From assembly GCF_013408305.1 (NCBI RefSeq), contig NZ_JACBZS010000001.1, forward strand, positions 3,100,001 to 3,164,000: DNA of 64,000 nt. Direction: 5' to 3'. Under the pieces are notes generated by a model that saw only the letters and a list, made by a program, of their open reading frames with translations, searched no databases and was not told the origin of the DNA. Shown piece by piece: positions 1 through 10,044 of this stretch; the stretch's first letter is position 1; every line of letters starts with the position of its first letter. The position numbers and the translations under genes are program-made. The DNA is from Naumannella cuiyingiana. Its GTDB lineage: Bacteria > Actinomycetota > Actinomycetes > Propionibacteriales > Propionibacteriaceae.

Positions 1-63
1 GACCGGGTGGTGCTGCGGGGCCGCGTGGTGACCCCGGGGCAGGCCGGGTCGGCCACCCCGTAA
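1..63 (+). CDS. C-terminal fragment of an upstream protein (partial)
   Basis: An open frame enters from the window edge and encodes about 20 residues (ending [12 protein letters not shown]) before a TAA at 61-63. Base composition and codon use fit the coding DNA around it. Too little is present to identify the family. The next gene starts 33 bp later with its own ribosome binding site, so this is the 3' end of a separate gene on the same strand. Confidence 0.5.
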   Translation, partial: DRVVLRGRVVTPGQAGSATP

Positions 64-95
64 CCTTCGCCGGAACTCGACGAAGGGCTCCCGAC

Positions 96-1433
96 ATGAC
101 CGAGCAACCCGCTACCGCCGGCCCCGCCGAGGAACGGACCGCCGAGACCCTCAGCCCCGCCGATGCCCGCCGCGTCGCGATCGGCGCGCTGGTCGGCACC
201 GCCATGGAGTGGTACGACTTCTTCCTCTTCACCGCCGCCGCCAGTCTGGTCTTCAACAAGACCTTCTTCGTCACCGGAGATCCGACGACATCGCTGTTGG
301 CCTCCTTCGCGACCTTCGGCGTCGGCCTCGTCGCGCGCCCCATCGGCGGCCTGCTGTTCGGCTGGATGGGCGACCGGTACGGGCGGCGACGGACGTTGTT
401 GATCACCATCGTCGGAATCGGCATGGTGACCGGTCTGATCGGCCTGCTCCCGGACTACTTCCAGATCGGCCTGGCTGCTCCGCTGTTGCTGATGGCACTG
501 CGGGTGCTGCAGGGGCTCAGCGTCGGCGGGGAGTGGGGCGGTGCGATGACCCTGGCCATCGAGCACGCGCCGTTGCACCAGCGCAGCCGCTTCGCCGCGA
601 TCCCGCAGATCGGTTCGCCGATCGGCACGATCATGTCGTCCGGCCTGTTCGCGATCATCGGGCTCATCGTCGGGCAGGGTGCTGCGTTCACTGCCTGGGG
701 CTGGCGGATCCCGTTCCTGCTGGCGATCCCGCTGCTCGCGGTCTCGCTGTGGTTGCGCAGCCGGCTGGAGGAGTCGCCGGTATTCGTGGCGATGCTGGAC
801 ACGAGGTCGGTCGATCGCACGCCGGTCCGCTCGATGTTCCGCCTGCAGTGGCGCCAGCTACTGGTGGCCAGCCTGGTTGCCATGCTCGGCGTACCGGGCT
901 TCTACCTGGTCACCGCGTTCATGATCAGCTATGGCAACCAGACCCTGAAGATCGACTCGACCGTGTTGCTGGTCGGCAGCCTGCTGGCGGCCGTCGGGCA
1001 GATCCCGACGGTGCTGATCTGCGGGCGGCTGGGCGAGCGCTTCGGTGCCAGCCGGGTGATCATCGGCGGCGCGGTGCTGAGCGCCGTGGCGGCCTTCCCG
1101 GCCTTCGCGCTGCTGGCCACCCGCAATCCCATCGCGGTCGCCGCCGGCATGATCATCGCCGTCTGCCTGCTGTCGGTCTCCTATGCCGTCTCCGGAACCT
1201 TGATGACGGGCCTGTTCCGACCCGAGATGCGCTACACCGGCACCGGAATGGCGCAGAACCTGGCCGGCGTCATCTCCGGCTTCATGCCGCTGCTGGCCAC
1301 CGCGCTGGTCGCCGGCGCGGGTCAGCACTGGTGGCCGGCCGCGGTGTTGCTGATCGCGATCGCCGCGCTGACCGGCCTCGGCGGCATTCTCGGACCGCGG
1401 TACGCCGTCCCGCTGGCGGGCTTTCGGCACTGA
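96..1433 (+). CDS. MFS transporter, metabolite:H+ symporter (MHS) type
   Basis: A 445-residue polytopic inner-membrane protein with about 12 predicted hydrophobic segments. The first helix carries [12 protein letters not shown] (residues about 33-44), and the loop between helices 2 and 3 carries the MFS signature [11 protein letters not shown] (about 88-98). Both are typical of the MHS family (ProP, KgtP, ShiA, citrate and similar symporters), which take up organic acids or osmolytes with protons. Length matches the family. The ATG is preceded by GAAGGG at a suitable distance. The substrate cannot be read from the sequence. It lies directly upstream of the ribosomal protein operon but is separated by that operon's own promoter. 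Confidence 0.9.
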   Translation: MTEQPATAGPAEERTAETLSPADARRVAIGALVGTAMEWYDFFLFTAAASLVFNKTFFVTGDPTTSLLASFATFGVGLVARPIGGLLFGWMGDRYGRRRTLLITIVGIGMVTGLIGLLPDYFQIGLAAPLLLMALRVLQGLSVGGEWGGAMTLAIEHAPLHQRSRFAAIPQIGSPIGTIMSSGLFAIIGLIVGQGAAFTAWGWRIPFLLAIPLLAVSLWLRSRLEESPVFVAMLDTRSVDRTPVRSMFRLQWRQLLVASLVAMLGVPGFYLVTAFMISYGNQTLKIDSTVLLVGSLLAAVGQIPTVLICGRLGERFGASRVIIGGAVLSAVAAFPAFALLATRNPIAVAAGMIIAVCLLSVSYAVSGTLMTGLFRPEMRYTGTGMAQNLAGVISGFMPLLATALVAGAGQHWWPAAVLLIAIAALTGLGGILGPRYAVPLAGFRH

Positions 1434-1448
1434 CCGGCGGCGGGCGAG

Positions 1449-1477
1449 TTGGTCCGCCCGGTTCGTTCTGGCAGAAT
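1449..1477 (+). promoter_or_regulatory. Probable rpsP promoter
   Basis: TTGGTC (1449-1454) and CAGAAT (1472-1477) are separated by 17 bp, followed by a leader of about 120 nt before the rpsP start. The -10 lies within TGGCAGAAT. The rplS promoter region at 15579-15609 has the same two elements, which supports both. Confidence 0.5.
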
Positions 1478-1606
1478 TGCCCGCGCATCTGTGCCGTCGG
1501 GGCGCCCTCTCACCGCGCCGGCCGGCCAGAGCCATCCGGCCCGAGGCCCCCGGTGTCCCCACGCCGAGCCGAGGACCATCCCTACTTCACAGGAGATACC
1601 ACCCAC

Positions 1607-2266
1607 GTGGCTGTCAAGATTCGACTGAAGCGGCTCGGCAAGATCCGCACCCCGCACTACCGCATCGTCGTGATGGACTCGCGGCAGAAGCGCGACGGCA
1701 AGGCGATCGAGGAGATCGGCCAGTACCACCCGAAGAACGACCCGTCGATCATCGTCGTCGACTCCGAGCGGGCGCAGTACTGGCTCGGCGTCGGCGCCCA
1801 GCCGACGGAGGCCGTGGTGGCGCTGTTCAAGCGCTCCGGCGACTGGCAGAAGTTCAGCGGCGACACCAGCCCCGCCGGGATCGACCCGCAGCCCGAGCGG
1901 ACCGACAAGACCGCCGCCTTCAATGCCGCCCTCGGTGGCTCGGCCGCCGCCGGCGACGCCGTGAAGACCAAGGCCAAGAAGTCCGCCAAGACCGACGAGG
2001 CCAAGACCGACGAGGCGAAGGCCGACGACGCCAAGACCGACGAGGCGAAGGCCGACGACGCCAAGGACTACGGCGAGAACTCCTTCCGTGGGGAGAACCC
2101 GCCGGAGGGCTTCGAGATCAAGGGCAACGAGGACTCGATGAAGTTCCACACGCCCGACTCGCCGTGGTACGGGCGGACCATCGCCGAGGTCTGGTTCAAC
2201 AGCCCCGAGGCGGCGCAGGCGGCCGGCTTCGTCAACGCGGTGGCCGACGCCGGGACCGAGTCCTGA
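1607..2266 (+). CDS. rpsP: 30S ribosomal protein S16 with long C-terminal extension
   Basis: Residues 1 to about 85 ([20 protein letters not shown] onward) are a complete S16, a small protein of the 30S body needed for subunit assembly. The protein is 219 residues, far longer than the usual 80-165. After the S16 core comes an Ala/Lys/Asp/Glu-rich linker with five 15-bp tandem units ([10 protein letters not shown]). Then comes a compact tail at about 160-208 containing IKGN, SMKFH, SPWYGRT and AEVWF. That tail resembles the small module seen at the C-termini of several actinobacterial proteins, which I recall being called a sunset domain. The GTG start follows AGGAGA at 1591-1596. rpsP heads the rpsP-khpA-rimM operon. 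Confidence 0.95.
   Translation: MAVKIRLKRLGKIRTPHYRIVVMDSRQKRDGKAIEEIGQYHPKNDPSIIVVDSERAQYWLGVGAQPTEAVVALFKRSGDWQKFSGDTSPAGIDPQPERTDKTAAFNAALGGSAAAGDAVKTKAKKSAKTDEAKTDEAKADDAKTDEAKADDAKDYGENSFRGENPPEGFEIKGNEDSMKFHTPDSPWYGRTIAEVWFNSPEAAQAAGFVNAVADAGTES
1988..2062 (+). repeat. Five 15-bp tandem repeats inside rpsP
   Basis: Units start at 1988, 2003, 2018, 2033 and 2048 and read AAGRCCGACGASGCS. They encode [25 protein letters not shown]. The array keeps the frame and forms a charged, probably flexible linker between the S16 core and the C-terminal module. Copy number is likely to vary between strains by slippage. Confidence 0.9.
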
Positions 2267-2268
2267 GC

Positions 2269-2520
2269 ATGCTGGCCGATGCGCTGGAGCATCTGGTCCG
2301 CGGGCTGGTCAGCCGGCCCGACGAGGTGCGGGTCGCGGACAAGGATCTGCGCCGCGGCCGGATCCTCGAGGTCCGGGTCGACCCGTCCGATGTCGGCAAG
2401 GTGATCGGCCGGCAGGGCCGCACCGCGACCGCCCTGCGTACCGTGATCAAGTCCCTCGCCGGACGCGAGCGCGTGCAGATCGACTTCGTCGACGTCGACC
2501 GGCCGCGCCGCGGCCGCTGA
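2269..2520 (+). CDS. khpA: KH-domain RNA-binding protein KhpA
   Basis: An 83-residue single KH domain with the diagnostic GxxG loop in VIGRQGRT (about residues 44-51). It is of the KhpA/YlqC family, which binds RNA and influences cell division and length in Gram-positives together with KhpB. It starts 2 bp after the rpsP stop and ends 6 bp before rimM, so it is cotranscribed with them. The position between rpsP and rimM is conserved in actinobacteria and firmicutes. Confidence 0.93.
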   Translation: MLADALEHLVRGLVSRPDEVRVADKDLRRGRILEVRVDPSDVGKVIGRQGRTATALRTVIKSLAGRERVQIDFVDVDRPRRGR

Positions 2521-2526
2521 TCGGAC

Positions 2527-3042
2527 GTGGCTGATTCCCGGACGGTCGAGGTCCGGGTGGGGCGGATCGGCCGCCCGCACGGCATTCGCGGCGAGTTGAC
2601 GATCACGCCGCGTACCGACGAGCCCGACCGGCGCTTCGCCGCCGGCGCACGGGTACGCGATGCCGGCGGCCGGTCCTGGACGGTGGCGCGCAGCCACTGG
2701 CACCAGGGCCGGCTGCTGGTCAGCCTCGACGGCGTCGACGACCGCACGGCCGCCGAGCTGTTGCGCGGCGTCGAGCTGTACGCCGATGTGCCGGGCGCCG
2801 AGACGCCCGCCGGCCCCGAGGAGTACTGGGATCGCCAGCTCGTCGGCCTGGAGGTGCGCGATCACGCGGGTACGCCTGTCGGCCGGGTTCGCGGCATCGC
2901 CCACCTGCCCGCGCAGGACCTGCTGGAGATCGCTGCCGACGGGTCGATCCACCTGGTGCCGCTGGTCGCCGCACTCGTCGTCGAGATCGACCTGGATAAA
3001 GGTTTCCTGAAGTTGGCCGACGTGCCGGGCCTGATGGGGTAG
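2527..3042 (+). CDS. rimM: Ribosome maturation factor RimM
   Basis: A 171-residue protein with an N-terminal RimM beta-barrel (VGRIGRPHGIRGELTI near the start) and a C-terminal PRC-barrel domain (about residues 95-165, with DLLEIAADGSIHLVPLV). It binds S19 and assists maturation of the 30S head. The start is a GTG 6 bp after khpA. In most bacteria trmD follows immediately. Here an unrelated deacetylase gene with its own promoter follows, and no trmD is found anywhere in the window. Confidence 0.95.
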   Translation: MADSRTVEVRVGRIGRPHGIRGELTITPRTDEPDRRFAAGARVRDAGGRSWTVARSHWHQGRLLVSLDGVDDRTAAELLRGVELYADVPGAETPAGPEEYWDRQLVGLEVRDHAGTPVGRVRGIAHLPAQDLLEIAADGSIHLVPLVAALVVEIDLDKGFLKLADVPGLMG

Positions 3043-3059
3043 TCCGACCCCCGACGAAC

Positions 3060-3065
3060 TACCCT
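3060..3065 (+). promoter_or_regulatory. -10 element, leaderless promoter of the deacetylase gene
   Basis: TACCCT lies 7 nt before the GTG at 3073, so transcription should begin at or next to the start codon. It fits the TANNNT-N6-8-start pattern repeated across the window. No ribosome binding site precedes the gene. Confidence 0.5.
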
Positions 3066-3072
3066 GACAGCC

Positions 3073-4710
3073 GTGTCCCGCTCGCAGTCTGCATCCTCCA
3101 CCGCTTGTCAGCCCAGCCTCGCGCGCCGCGCCGGGCATCGCCGGGCCATGGCTGCGCCGCTCGCGGCACTGGTCCTCGGGCTCGTGCTCAGTGGGTGCAC
3201 CGGCCCCAGCCAGGGCATCGTCCCCGGTACGCCCCCGCAGCCCGGCGGTCAGGGCGGCGACGAGGCCGCACCCGTCGCGCTCGCCGAGGTCGACCGCGGC
3301 CTGGTCGGCGGCCTGGACGAGGGGAAACTGTCCAGCAAGGACGCCGGGGTGAGTGACGTCGCGGTCCCGTTCGATCCCGACTCGCGCAACCTCTCGCTGG
3401 CCGTCGAGCTGGCGACCAACAAGGGGCTGCGGAACAACGCGATGGCCAACGGCACGGACTACACCCAGCAGTGGCGGGTGGTCGGCTCCTCGCCCAAGGC
3501 CGTCGGGATCTGGCTCGACACCTCCTCGACCGTCGAGGGCAAGCCGCGCAAGGTCCCGATCAGCGTGTGGTACGACCGGGCCAGCGATCGCGGCGTCGCC
3601 GCACCCGGGCTGATCAGCCTGGACGGCTGGCCCGCCTTCGTGTCGGCGGTGACCGACGCCCTGCCGCGAGACGCCGATGCCGGCGCGGTCGGCGAGGCGC
3701 TCGGCCAGGAGGCGGCGCCCTACGGCAACGGACCGGCGATGGGTTTCGACGCCGAGGGCAATGCGGTGCTGGCGTTCCGGGACGATCTGGTGCCCGGGCC
3801 GGTCCGGGTTCCGCGCGCGGCGATCGATCCGTTGTTGTCGCCGTTCGGCATCGACGCGCAGGCCTCGGCGACCGCACCCGAGCGGTTCGACCCGGGCGCG
3901 AAGCTCGACTCCCGCGACCGCAAGGAGTCGGTCGGCGGCGAGGACGAGAAGGCCGGCGCCGAACCGTCCGAGGAGCCGCAGGTGGTGGACATCCCGCAGG
4001 GGCCGGGCGGTTCCGGCGGGGAGGCCTCCGACGAGCCCACCGCCGAGCCCGCCGCGCGGCCCTATCCCTGGGTCGGTGTGAACTGCAAGGCTCGCGAGTG
4101 CGCCGCGATGACCTACGACGACGGTCCTGCCTCGGGCACCCCGGACGTGATCGAGGCCTATCTCGCCCAGGGGCAGGCGCTCACGTTCTTCCAGCTCGGG
4201 CAGGTCGTGGCCAATGACGAGGAGATGTCCACCTTCGCCGCCGCGAAGGGGATGGAGATCGCCAGCCACACCTATGTGCACGACACGTCGCTGCCGAACC
4301 GCTCCCCGGAGAAGAACAAGAAGGAGTTCGGCAAGACGAACGAGATGCTGGCCAAGACCACCGGCCGACCCCCGCTGTTCATGCGTCCGCCGGGTGGCGC
4401 CGTGGGCAAGCTGACCCGCCAGACCGCGAAGGAGTCGGGACAGGCGATCGTCAACTGGGACATCGACACCCGCGACTGGGCGACCAAGGACACCGTCCAG
4501 ACCGCTGCCTCCGCGCAGACGGTCAAGCCGGGCGGCGTGGTGCTGATGCACGACATCCACGCCCCGACCGTCGCCGCCGCCGAGGAGATCGCCACTACGA
4601 TGACCGAGAAGGGCTACAGCCTGGTCACCATCGGCGAGCTCAGCGACTACTCCTGGGACGCCGGCAAGCTGTACTGCGGCGAGCGCGACGAGGACGCCTG
4701 CGACTTCTGA
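3073..4710 (+). CDS. Lipoprotein polysaccharide/peptidoglycan deacetylase (NodB fold, PdaC-like)
   Basis: A 545-residue exported lipoprotein. A hydrophobic stretch ends in LVLSGC, a lipobox whose Cys would be lipidated. The middle region (about 60-280) resembles the DUF4163/DUF3298 (RsiV-like) domains found in front of PdaC. A Ser/Glu/Pro-rich linker leads to a C-terminal NodB domain. Visible NodB motifs are TYDDGP (about 347-352, catalytic and metal Asp), SHTYVH (metal His about 399 and 403), MRPPGG, DIDTRDW and LMHDIH. It should remove acetyl groups from cell wall or surface polysaccharide outside the membrane. ATG at 3148 is an alternative start that would still contain the signal peptide. 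Confidence 0.88.
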   Translation: MSRSQSASSTACQPSLARRAGHRRAMAAPLAALVLGLVLSGCTGPSQGIVPGTPPQPGGQGGDEAAPVALAEVDRGLVGGLDEGKLSSKDAGVSDVAVPFDPDSRNLSLAVELATNKGLRNNAMANGTDYTQQWRVVGSSPKAVGIWLDTSSTVEGKPRKVPISVWYDRASDRGVAAPGLISLDGWPAFVSAVTDALPRDADAGAVGEALGQEAAPYGNGPAMGFDAEGNAVLAFRDDLVPGPVRVPRAAIDPLLSPFGIDAQASATAPERFDPGAKLDSRDRKESVGGEDEKAGAEPSEEPQVVDIPQGPGGSGGEASDEPTAEPAARPYPWVGVNCKARECAAMTYDDGPASGTPDVIEAYLAQGQALTFFQLGQVVANDEEMSTFAAAKGMEIASHTYVHDTSLPNRSPEKNKKEFGKTNEMLAKTTGRPPLFMRPPGGAVGKLTRQTAKESGQAIVNWDIDTRDWATKDTVQTAASAQTVKPGGVVLMHDIHAPTVAAAEEIATTMTEKGYSLVTIGELSDYSWDAGKLYCGERDEDACDF

Positions 4711-4712
4711 GG

Positions 4713-4732
4713 GACGTGAGAAATCCCACGTC
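4713..4732. terminator. Short hairpin downstream of the deacetylase gene
   Basis: GACGTG (4713-4718) and CACGTC (4727-4732) form a 6-bp stem with an 8-nt loop, 2 bp after the stop codon. There is no T-tract. It could be a weak terminator or a protein-binding site in front of sdhCAB. Confidence 0.25.
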
Positions 4733-4752
4733 GCCGAAAGGTGCTCCTTACT

Positions 4753-4770
4753 ACCAGTGGACACACTGGT
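4753..4770. promoter_or_regulatory. Palindromic operator in the sdhCAB promoter
   Basis: ACCAGTG (4753-4759) and CACTGGT (4764-4770) are perfect inverted 7-bp arms with a 4-bp spacer. The element spans the expected -35 position and spacer of the sdh promoter whose -10 is TAGTGT at 4776-4781. Immediately after it lies CACTAGTG (4773-4780), a related half-site arrangement. The position is ideal for a dimeric repressor. The regulator is unknown. Confidence 0.55.
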
Positions 4771-4775
4771 CGCAC

Positions 4776-4781
4776 TAGTGT
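4776..4781 (+). promoter_or_regulatory. -10 element of the sdhCAB operon
   Basis: TAGTGT lies 7 nt before the GTG at 4789, giving a leaderless transcript. This decides the sdhC start in favour of 4789 over the longer frame beginning at 4741, which would run through the operator. Confidence 0.5.
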
Positions 4782-4788
4782 TGCGGGC

Positions 4789-5528
4789 GTGGCGACGAGT
4801 TCACTGACAGTTCACCAACGGGCGGCGCGCTCGCTCGTGGTCTCGAAATACGTGATGGCCATCACCGGTCTGATCATGTTGCTCTTCCTGATCGGTCACA
4901 TGCTGGGCAACCTCAAGCTGTTCGCCGGCGCCGAGGAGTTCAACCACTACGCGGAGGGCCTGCGTACCCTCGGCGAGCCGATACTGCCCTACAGCGCAGG
5001 GCTGTGGGCGATCCGCCCGGTGCTGCTGCTCGCGGTGATCCTGCACATCGTCTCGGCGGTACGCCTGACCCAGCGCGACCGCGCGGCCGTCGGACCGGGC
5101 CGGCGCTACGTGTCGACCCAGCACCGCACCGGCGTGCAGCGCACCTATGCGTCCTTCACCATGCGCTGGGGCGGCCTGACCATCGCCTTGTTCGTGATCT
5201 ACCACCTGCTGCAGTTCACGCTGTTGCCGAAGCTGGTGCTCGACCCCGCCACCAACGGCGCCTTCCCCGGCTCCGGTCTGGCCGACCCGTACGTGCGCAC
5301 GGTCACCGCCTTCACGGTGTGGTGGGTCGTGTTGATCTACGCCGCGGCCATCGTCGCCCTCGGGATGCACCTGCGCCACGGCATCTACAGCGCGGTCGCC
5401 ACCCTCGGCGGAATCCGCACCCCGCGCGCCCGGACCCGGGCGCTGGCCTGGTCCGCCGGCATTGCGCTGGTGCTGTCCCTCGGATTCCTGATCCCGCCCT
5501 TCGCCTGCCTGTTTGGAGTTGTGCAGCC

Positions 5529-5532
<4 letters not shown>
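4789..5532 (+). CDS. sdhC: Succinate dehydrogenase cytochrome b subunit
   Basis: A 247-residue integral membrane protein with five hydrophobic segments. Conserved His residues lie within helices (for example in [26 protein letters not shown] and GMHLRHG) and would ligate haem b. This is the single-polypeptide anchor of the Bacillus/Wolinella-type complex, so no sdhD is expected. It anchors SdhAB and passes electrons between succinate and quinone. The start is chosen at GTG 4789, just after a -10 box. Its stop overlaps the sdhA start (ATGA), so translation is coupled. Confidence 0.92.
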
Positions 5533-7538
<2,006 letters not shown>

Positions 7539-7572
7539 GCCGGGACAGCGAACGAGAAGTGAGGAATGGCGA

Positions 7573-8328
7573 GTGAAGATCACCTTGCGCGTGTGGCGCC
7601 AGAAGGGCCCCGACGAGCCCGGGCACATGCAGACCATCGAGGTTCCCGATGTCTCCGAGCACATGTCCTTCCTGGAGATGCTCGACGTCGTCAACGAGCG
7701 GCTCACGCTCGACGGTGAGGAACCGATCGCCTTCGACTCCGACTGTCGCGAGGGCATCTGTGGGATGTGCGGCGTGGTGATCAACGGCGTACCCCACGGT
7801 CGGGCCGACTCGAAGGTGCCGACCACCACCTGCCAGTTGCACATGCGGTCGTTCTCCGACGGCGACACCATTGACGTCGAGCCGTTCCGGGCCGAGGCCT
7901 TCGGCGTGATCAAGGACCTCTGCGTCGACCGCAGCGCCCTGGACCGGATCATCGCCTCCGGCGGCTACATCTCGGTGAACACCGGCTCCGCGCCCGAGGC
8001 CAATGCCAACGCCGTGCCGAAGGACAATGCCGATCACGCCTTCGAGTCGGCGACCTGCATCGGCTGCGGTGCCTGCGTCGCCGCCTGCCCGAACGCGTCG
8101 GGGATGTTGTTCACCTCCGCCAAGGTGACCCACCTCGGCCTGCTGCCCCAGGGCCAGCCCGAGCGGGACAGCCGGGTGCTCGCGATGGTCGCCCAGCACG
8201 ACGCCGAGGGCCTCGGCGGCTGCACCAACATCGGCGAGTGCACCGCGGTCTGCCCGAAGGGCATCCCGTTCGACAACATCAGCCGCCTGAACCGCGACCT
8301 GCTCGGCGCCCTCGCCCGGGGGGAATGA
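7573..8328 (+). CDS. sdhB: Succinate dehydrogenase iron-sulfur subunit
   Basis: A 251-residue protein with a plant-type 2Fe-2S domain ([10 protein letters not shown], cysteines from about residue 58). The C-terminal domain has [13 protein letters not shown] and [16 protein letters not shown] for the 4Fe-4S and 3Fe-4S clusters. It relays electrons from FAD to the haem/quinone subunit. It starts with GTG, 34 bp after sdhA, preceded by GAGGAA about 7 nt upstream. It is the last gene of sdhCAB; the next gene is convergent. Confidence 0.96.
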   Translation: MKITLRVWRQKGPDEPGHMQTIEVPDVSEHMSFLEMLDVVNERLTLDGEEPIAFDSDCREGICGMCGVVINGVPHGRADSKVPTTTCQLHMRSFSDGDTIDVEPFRAEAFGVIKDLCVDRSALDRIIASGGYISVNTGSAPEANANAVPKDNADHAFESATCIGCGACVAACPNASGMLFTSAKVTHLGLLPQGQPERDSRVLAMVAQHDAEGLGGCTNIGECTAVCPKGIPFDNISRLNRDLLGALARGE

Positions 8329-8344
8329 GACCGAATCGTTCCGC

Positions 8345-9163
8345 TCAGCCGGTGAGGCTGGCCGGCAGCACCGCATTGTCGGGTACGCCGATCCCGTCGG
8401 CACGGGCAGTCAGCACGAGCGGGCCGTCGGCGGTGATCGCGACCGTGTGCTCGCTGTGGGCGCCGCGCGAGCCGTCGGCCGAGGCCAGGGTCCAGCCGTC
8501 GTCCAGGCGGATGATCTTGTCGGTGTCGGCCAGCAGCCACGGCTCGATCGCGATCACCAGGCCCGGCTCCAGCACCAGCCCACGGCCCGGTTTGCCGTCG
8601 TTCGGCACGTGCGGGTCGCCGTGCATCGTCCGACCGACCCCGTGGCCGCCGAACTCCAGGTTGGTGCGGTAGCCCGCGCGCCTCGCGACCTTGCCGATCG
8701 CTGCGGAGATGTCGCCGATCCGGTTGCCCGCCACGGCGGCGCGGATGCCCGCGGCCAGCGCGCGCTGGGTGGTGTCGATCAGCCGAAGATCGGCCGGCGC
8801 CGGGTCCCCGACGACGACGGAGATCGCCGAATCGGCGACCCAGCCGTCGATCGACACGGCGAAATCCAGGCTCAGCAGATCGCCGTCGGCCAGCGTGTAG
8901 TCGTGCGGCAGGCCGTGCAGCACGCCCGCATTCACCGAGGTGCAGATCACATGCCCGAACGGGCTGGCGCCGAAGCTCGGGTGGTAGTCGATGTAGCAAC
9001 TGACGGCACCGGCCTCGGTGATCAGCCGGTGTGCCTCGGCGTCGATGTCGAGCAGGTTGTCCCCGACGGAGGCCTTCGCGGCCAGCGCGGTCAGGGTGTC
9101 GGCGACGAATCGGCCGGCGGGTTCCATGGCTCGCAGTTCGTCGGGCGTACGCAACTCGATCAT
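8345..9163 (-). CDS. map: Methionine aminopeptidase, type I
   Basis: A 272-residue cytosolic metalloprotease that removes the initiator Met. It has the pita-bread fold residues in order: FGHVICTSVN, LDFA with the first metal Asp, the second Asp in VADSAIS, GGHGVGR with metal His, AIEPW with metal Glu, and SEHT. The ATG is placed at MIELRTPDEL. A TACGCT -10 box 6 nt upstream implies a leaderless transcript. The frame is open further upstream but has no recognisable sequence there. It converges on sdhB with 16 bp between stops. Confidence 0.95.
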   Translation of the reverse strand: MIELRTPDELRAMEPAGRFVADTLTALAAKASVGDNLLDIDAEAHRLITEAGAVSCYIDYHPSFGASPFGHVICTSVNAGVLHGLPHDYTLADGDLLSLDFAVSIDGWVADSAISVVVGDPAPADLRLIDTTQRALAAGIRAAVAGNRIGDISAAIGKVARRAGYRTNLEFGGHGVGRTMHGDPHVPNDGKPGRGLVLEPGLVIAIEPWLLADTDKIIRLDDGWTLASADGSRGAHSEHTVAITADGPLVLTARADGIGVPDNAVLPASLTG

Positions 9164-9169
9164 CGCCCC

Positions 9170-9175
9170 AGCGTA
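9170..9175 (-). promoter_or_regulatory. -10 element of map (leaderless)
   Basis: On the minus strand TACGCT lies 6 nt before the map ATG. It is one of the TANNNT-N6-8-start promoters in the window. Confidence 0.5.
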
Positions 9176-9237
9176 GTCGGCCGCTAGGCTCGACGGACCG
9201 GACGGACCGCCCGGACGCCGTGGAGAGAGGGGTAGCG

Positions 9238-10029
9238 ATGCGCGTGGCACTGGCCCAGGTGACCAGCGGACGGGATCTCGTCGAGAACCTCGCGCTGGTG
9301 GAGGAGTACGCCGAACGCGCATCCGCCGCCGGCGCCGGACTGGTCGTCTTCCCGGAGGCGACGATGCGGGCCTTCGGCCACCGGCTCACCGACATCGCCG
9401 AGCCGCTCGACGGCGACTGGGCCGCCCGGGTGCGCGACATCGCCGCCCGGCACGGGATCGTCATCGTCGCCGGCATGTTCACCCCCGGAGATGCGGGCCG
9501 GGTACGGAACACGCTGTTGATCACCGGGCAGGGCGTGGAGGCGGCGTACGACAAGATCCATCTCTTCGACGCCTTCGGCTTTGCCGAGTCCGACACGGTC
9601 GCGCCGGGCGAGGGGACCGTCACCTTCGAGGTGGGGGAGCTGGTCGTCGGTGCCGCGACCTGCTACGACATCCGCTTCCCGCGGCTGTTCGACCGCCTCG
9701 CCCGTGACGGCGCGCAGGCGATCGTGGTGCCGGCGTCCTGGGGCTCGGGGGAGGGCAAGGCGGAGGCCTTCCAGTTGCTGGCGCGGGCCCGCGCGCTCGA
9801 CACCACCTGCTACGTGCTGGCCTGCGACCAGGCCGATCCGCGCAGCCAGGGTCGCGATCCCGGTCGCGCGCCCACCGGGGTCGGGCACAGCATCATCGTC
9901 GCCCCCGACGGCACGGTGCTGGCGTCCGCCGGTGCGGGCCCCGAGCTCCTGGTCGCCGACCTCGACCCCGAGCTCGTCGCCCGGGTGCGCCAGACGCTGC
10001 CGGTGCTGGCCAACGCCCGCCGGACGTGA
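9238..10029 (+). CDS. Carbon-nitrogen hydrolase (nitrilase superfamily amidase)
   Basis: A 263-residue cytosolic hydrolase with the Glu-Lys-Cys triad visible: Glu in FPEATM (about residue 40), Lys in YDKIHLFD (about 105) and Cys in ATCYDIRFP (about 140). Length and motifs match the Nit1/Nit2-like omega-amidase and deaminated-glutathione amidase branch rather than true nitrilases. The substrate is not determinable from sequence. The ATG is preceded by GGAGAGAGGGG. A TAGGCT box at 9185-9190 lies about 48 bp upstream and is the likely promoter, divergent from map. Confidence 0.88.
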   Translation: MRVALAQVTSGRDLVENLALVEEYAERASAAGAGLVVFPEATMRAFGHRLTDIAEPLDGDWAARVRDIAARHGIVIVAGMFTPGDAGRVRNTLLITGQGVEAAYDKIHLFDAFGFAESDTVAPGEGTVTFEVGELVVGAATCYDIRFPRLFDRLARDGAQAIVVPASWGSGEGKAEAFQLLARARALDTTCYVLACDQADPRSQGRDPGRAPTGVGHSIIVAPDGTVLASAGAGPELLVADLDPELVARVRQTLPVLANARRT

Positions 10030-10044
10030 GCCGCGCGGGATCGC

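Noticed and set aside
2068-4764. Very long minus-strand open frame opposite rpsP-rimM-deacetylase
   Set aside because: It is the antisense shadow of real genes, as is usual in very GC-rich DNA; its translation is low-complexity Arg/Gly/Leu-rich with no domain. The same applies to long opposite-strand frames at 5385-7952, 27150-29426 and 29616-31553.
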